Assembly: GCA_965222205.1 (NCBI GenBank)
Contig: OZ244932.1
Location: forward strand, 1,116,001-1,180,000
Source: RHLJ01 sp965222205
GTDB lineage: Bacteria > Bacteroidota > Rhodothermia > Balneolales > Balneolaceae
Reading direction: 5' to 3'
Length of the DNA: 64,000 nt
The notes under the pieces were generated by a model. That model worked only from the letters and a program-made list of their open reading frames with translations, did no database searches and was not told the DNA's origin. Numbering within the stretch: the stretch's first letter is position 1; every line of letters starts with the position of its first letter. Both the position numbers and the translations under genes were made by a program. This document shows, one piece after another, positions 62,995-64,000 of the stretch.

Positions 62995-63021
62995 GGGGTT
63001 TAGTTAAGTAAGCAGGCTAAC

Positions 63022-63468
63022 ATAATATTATACAAACGAGGATTTTCCCTGCTTGTCCCAATAAAATCCTTAAATGTACCTTGATTTAGCTTAAACATCA
63101 TTCTTTGGATTTTATCAGTCCAATTTAGAGCATTCCTTGTCCCGATAAAGTCCAAATCATTTTGTAATGATTTCCTCATTCAGCGGTTTGATAAAGTACT
63201 AAAACCGCTAATTAAACCAAATACTAATGGGTAAGTCTAGGCTTATTTTCAGTGCTTTCAATGGGTTTCCGGCGAATGAATTTAAATCTATTTAACCTTC
63301 TGACATTTGCTTTTACTCACCCGTGTTCCCTCCCTCAACGCAGGGAAGGAGACGCCTAAACGAAGCCGTGAAATTGCAATGAAAAAAAGTGGACTGGAAT
63401 TGTAGTTTTAACAACGAGTCCCCTTCCCTTGATTAAAGGGAAGGGACAGGGATGGGTTTGAAAAAGAA
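63022..63468. other. Gene-free stretch right of the array
   Basis: No gene. Next to the last core site, read on the minus strand, TTTGTATAATATTATG precedes the cassette D border and contains a TATAAT box that could serve as a promoter into the array. A hairpin CCCTTCCCTT (63421-63430)/AAGGGAAGGG (63436-63445) stands near the end of the next gene. No attC-like sequence follows the final core site, and neither an attI site nor an integrase is recognisable. Confidence 0.5.
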
Positions 63469-64000
63469 TCAATTAGAAGAAATATGACCAATGAACAGCA
63501 AATCCGAAGCTCCGGAGCGGGCTGAAACTATGTCCGGAATTCCGTCGTGATTAAAATCACCTACTCCAAAGCCATACGCTGCTCCTAAACTATCTCCAAT
63601 CACAAGTTGTACAAGACGGTCTGCTCGATTGAAAAAAATTCGTGTAGGTGCTTCCCGGTAACCGATAATAATATCATTTTTACCATTGGCATCCAGATCG
63701 GCAGTTTCAAGTGCATAGGGCATCATTTCTCCATCATCAATTCGAATACCAGCCCCAAAAAGACCATCCTCAGTTTGATAAAAGAGGGTAGAGGTTCTTT
63801 TTCGGTCATTAATAGCCACAATATCCAACAAGTGATCATTATTCATATCAACAGCTATTGCGGCACGATAAGAGGCATCGTCTGGACCGAATGCAGCACC
63901 TCGAACGAATGCTCCGGTTCCATCTCCCTCGTAAATATGACTTTGACCGCCATCACGGTAGGGAATGATCAAATCCTGAAAGCCATCTCCATTTATATCT
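63469..64000 (-). CDS. FG-GAP/VCBS repeat protein, C-terminal part
   Basis: The frame enters from the right edge and ends at 63469, about 176 residues. It shows repeated calcium-binding-like blades: DINGDGFQDLIIPY, AVDMNNDHLLDIVAIND, TADLDANGKNDIIIGY and VGDFNHDGIPDIVSARS, spaced by about 45 residues. This is the integrin-like FG-GAP/VCBS beta-propeller used by secreted and surface proteins. The N-terminal part and any signal peptide lie outside the window. Confidence 0.88.
   Translation of the reverse strand, partial: DINGDGFQDLIIPYRDGGQSHIYEGDGTGAFVRGAAFGPDDASYRAAIAVDMNNDHLLDIVAINDRKRTSTLFYQTEDGLFGAGIRIDDGEMMPYALETADLDANGKNDIIIGYREAPTRIFFNRADRLVQLVIGDSLGAAYGFGVGDFNHDGIPDIVSARSGASDLLFIGHISSN

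Larger units (their letters stand above)
55893..63021 (-). mobile_element. Integron cassette array without visible integrase (CALIN)
   Basis: Four cassettes, all with genes on the minus strand, are defined by core sites that match as reverse complements at their two borders: A, TTAGGCGT/ACGCCTAA (near 55894 and 56230); B, GTTAGTGCACATT/AATGTGCACTAAC (57782 and 58340); C, TTATACGTTT/AAACGTATAA (61280 and 61530); D, GTTAGCCTGCT/AGCAGGCTAAC (61650 and 63011). Between cassettes lie attC sites with TAACGA(A/C)CCTGCGTTTAA on one side and GTCCGCGTCC...AACGC(A/T)TTGTTA on the other. No integrase gene is present; the expected integrase side (right) runs into unrelated DNA. Three IS110-superfamily elements sit within the attC sites. 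Confidence 0.82.

Noticed and set aside
55893..63021. Prophage or genomic island explanation of the array
   Set aside because: No phage, integrase or conjugation genes; matched core sites at each small gene fit integron cassettes better.

Overview
The window is a piece of a bacterial chromosome that looks like a member of the Balneolaceae/Rhodothermia side of the Bacteroidota-Chlorobiota-Rhodothermota group. I infer this from the many TonB-dependent receptors with carboxypeptidase-like N-terminal plugs, a FecR-type anti-sigma factor, DUF4249, DUF4159 and DUF4861 proteins, and a secreted protein ending in the NYPNPFNPST-type sorting module. No tRNA or rRNA gene was found; a tmRNA gene is present.

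Layout. (1) 1-6.5 kb: the tail of a possible DNA primase, a VOC protein, a DUF4159 protein, a TonB receptor with its DUF4249 lipoprotein partner, a DUF72 protein and ssrA (tmRNA), the last followed by a degenerate second copy of its own 3' end. (2) 6.5-31.7 kb: a hypothetical secreted protein, then a carbohydrate locus. A TonB receptor and a secreted beta-helix protein end at a terminator. A closely packed run of 13 genes follows: two GH2 beta-glucuronidases carrying the NxK uronate-recognition motif, a large unrecognised lipoprotein, an Nramp-fold transporter without Nramp metal ligands, a GATase-like protein, two sodium:solute symporters (one with a 48-residue membrane partner), a sugar isomerase, a GH20 enzyme, a NagB-like deaminase, a PhyH dioxygenase and a GH88/GH105 unsaturated uronyl hydrolase. 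A convergent GntR/LacI hybrid regulator closes the locus. (3) 31.8-32.5 kb: a decayed IS1595-type element. (4) 32.5-44.6 kb: a complete hexuronate pathway. A nine-gene operon (kduI, kduD, a LacI regulator, kdgK, uxuA, eda, TRAP P/Q/M) runs divergently from a mannonate-oxidoreductase-like SDR and uxaC, with two LacI-type operators between. A DUF4861 lipoprotein lies downstream.

Regions 2 and 4 fit together. Glucuronic-acid and hexosamine containing oligosaccharides would be cut by GH2, GH20 and GH105 enzymes. Saturated glucuronate would flow UxaC - SDR - UxuA - KdgK - Eda, and unsaturated uronate would flow KduI - KduD - KdgK - Eda. A glycosaminoglycan-like substrate is the simplest inference.

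(5) 44.8-55.1 kb: an FtsX-type permease, a beta-propeller/Y_Y_Y sensor fused to a class III adenylate cyclase with an altered active site, a TonB receptor with FecR, and a lipoprotein. (6) 55.1-63.0 kb: a field of short palindromes and then an integron cassette array without a visible integrase. It has four cassettes on the minus strand, whose boundary core sites match as reverse complements. Two attC sites are interrupted by three IS110-superfamily elements: two identical IS110-type copies at the same attC position, and one IS1111-type element at another. The IS110-type copies contain a foldable bridge-RNA-like segment whose loop matches both sides of the attC target. (7) 63.5-64 kb: the C-terminal part of an FG-GAP/VCBS repeat protein running off the window.
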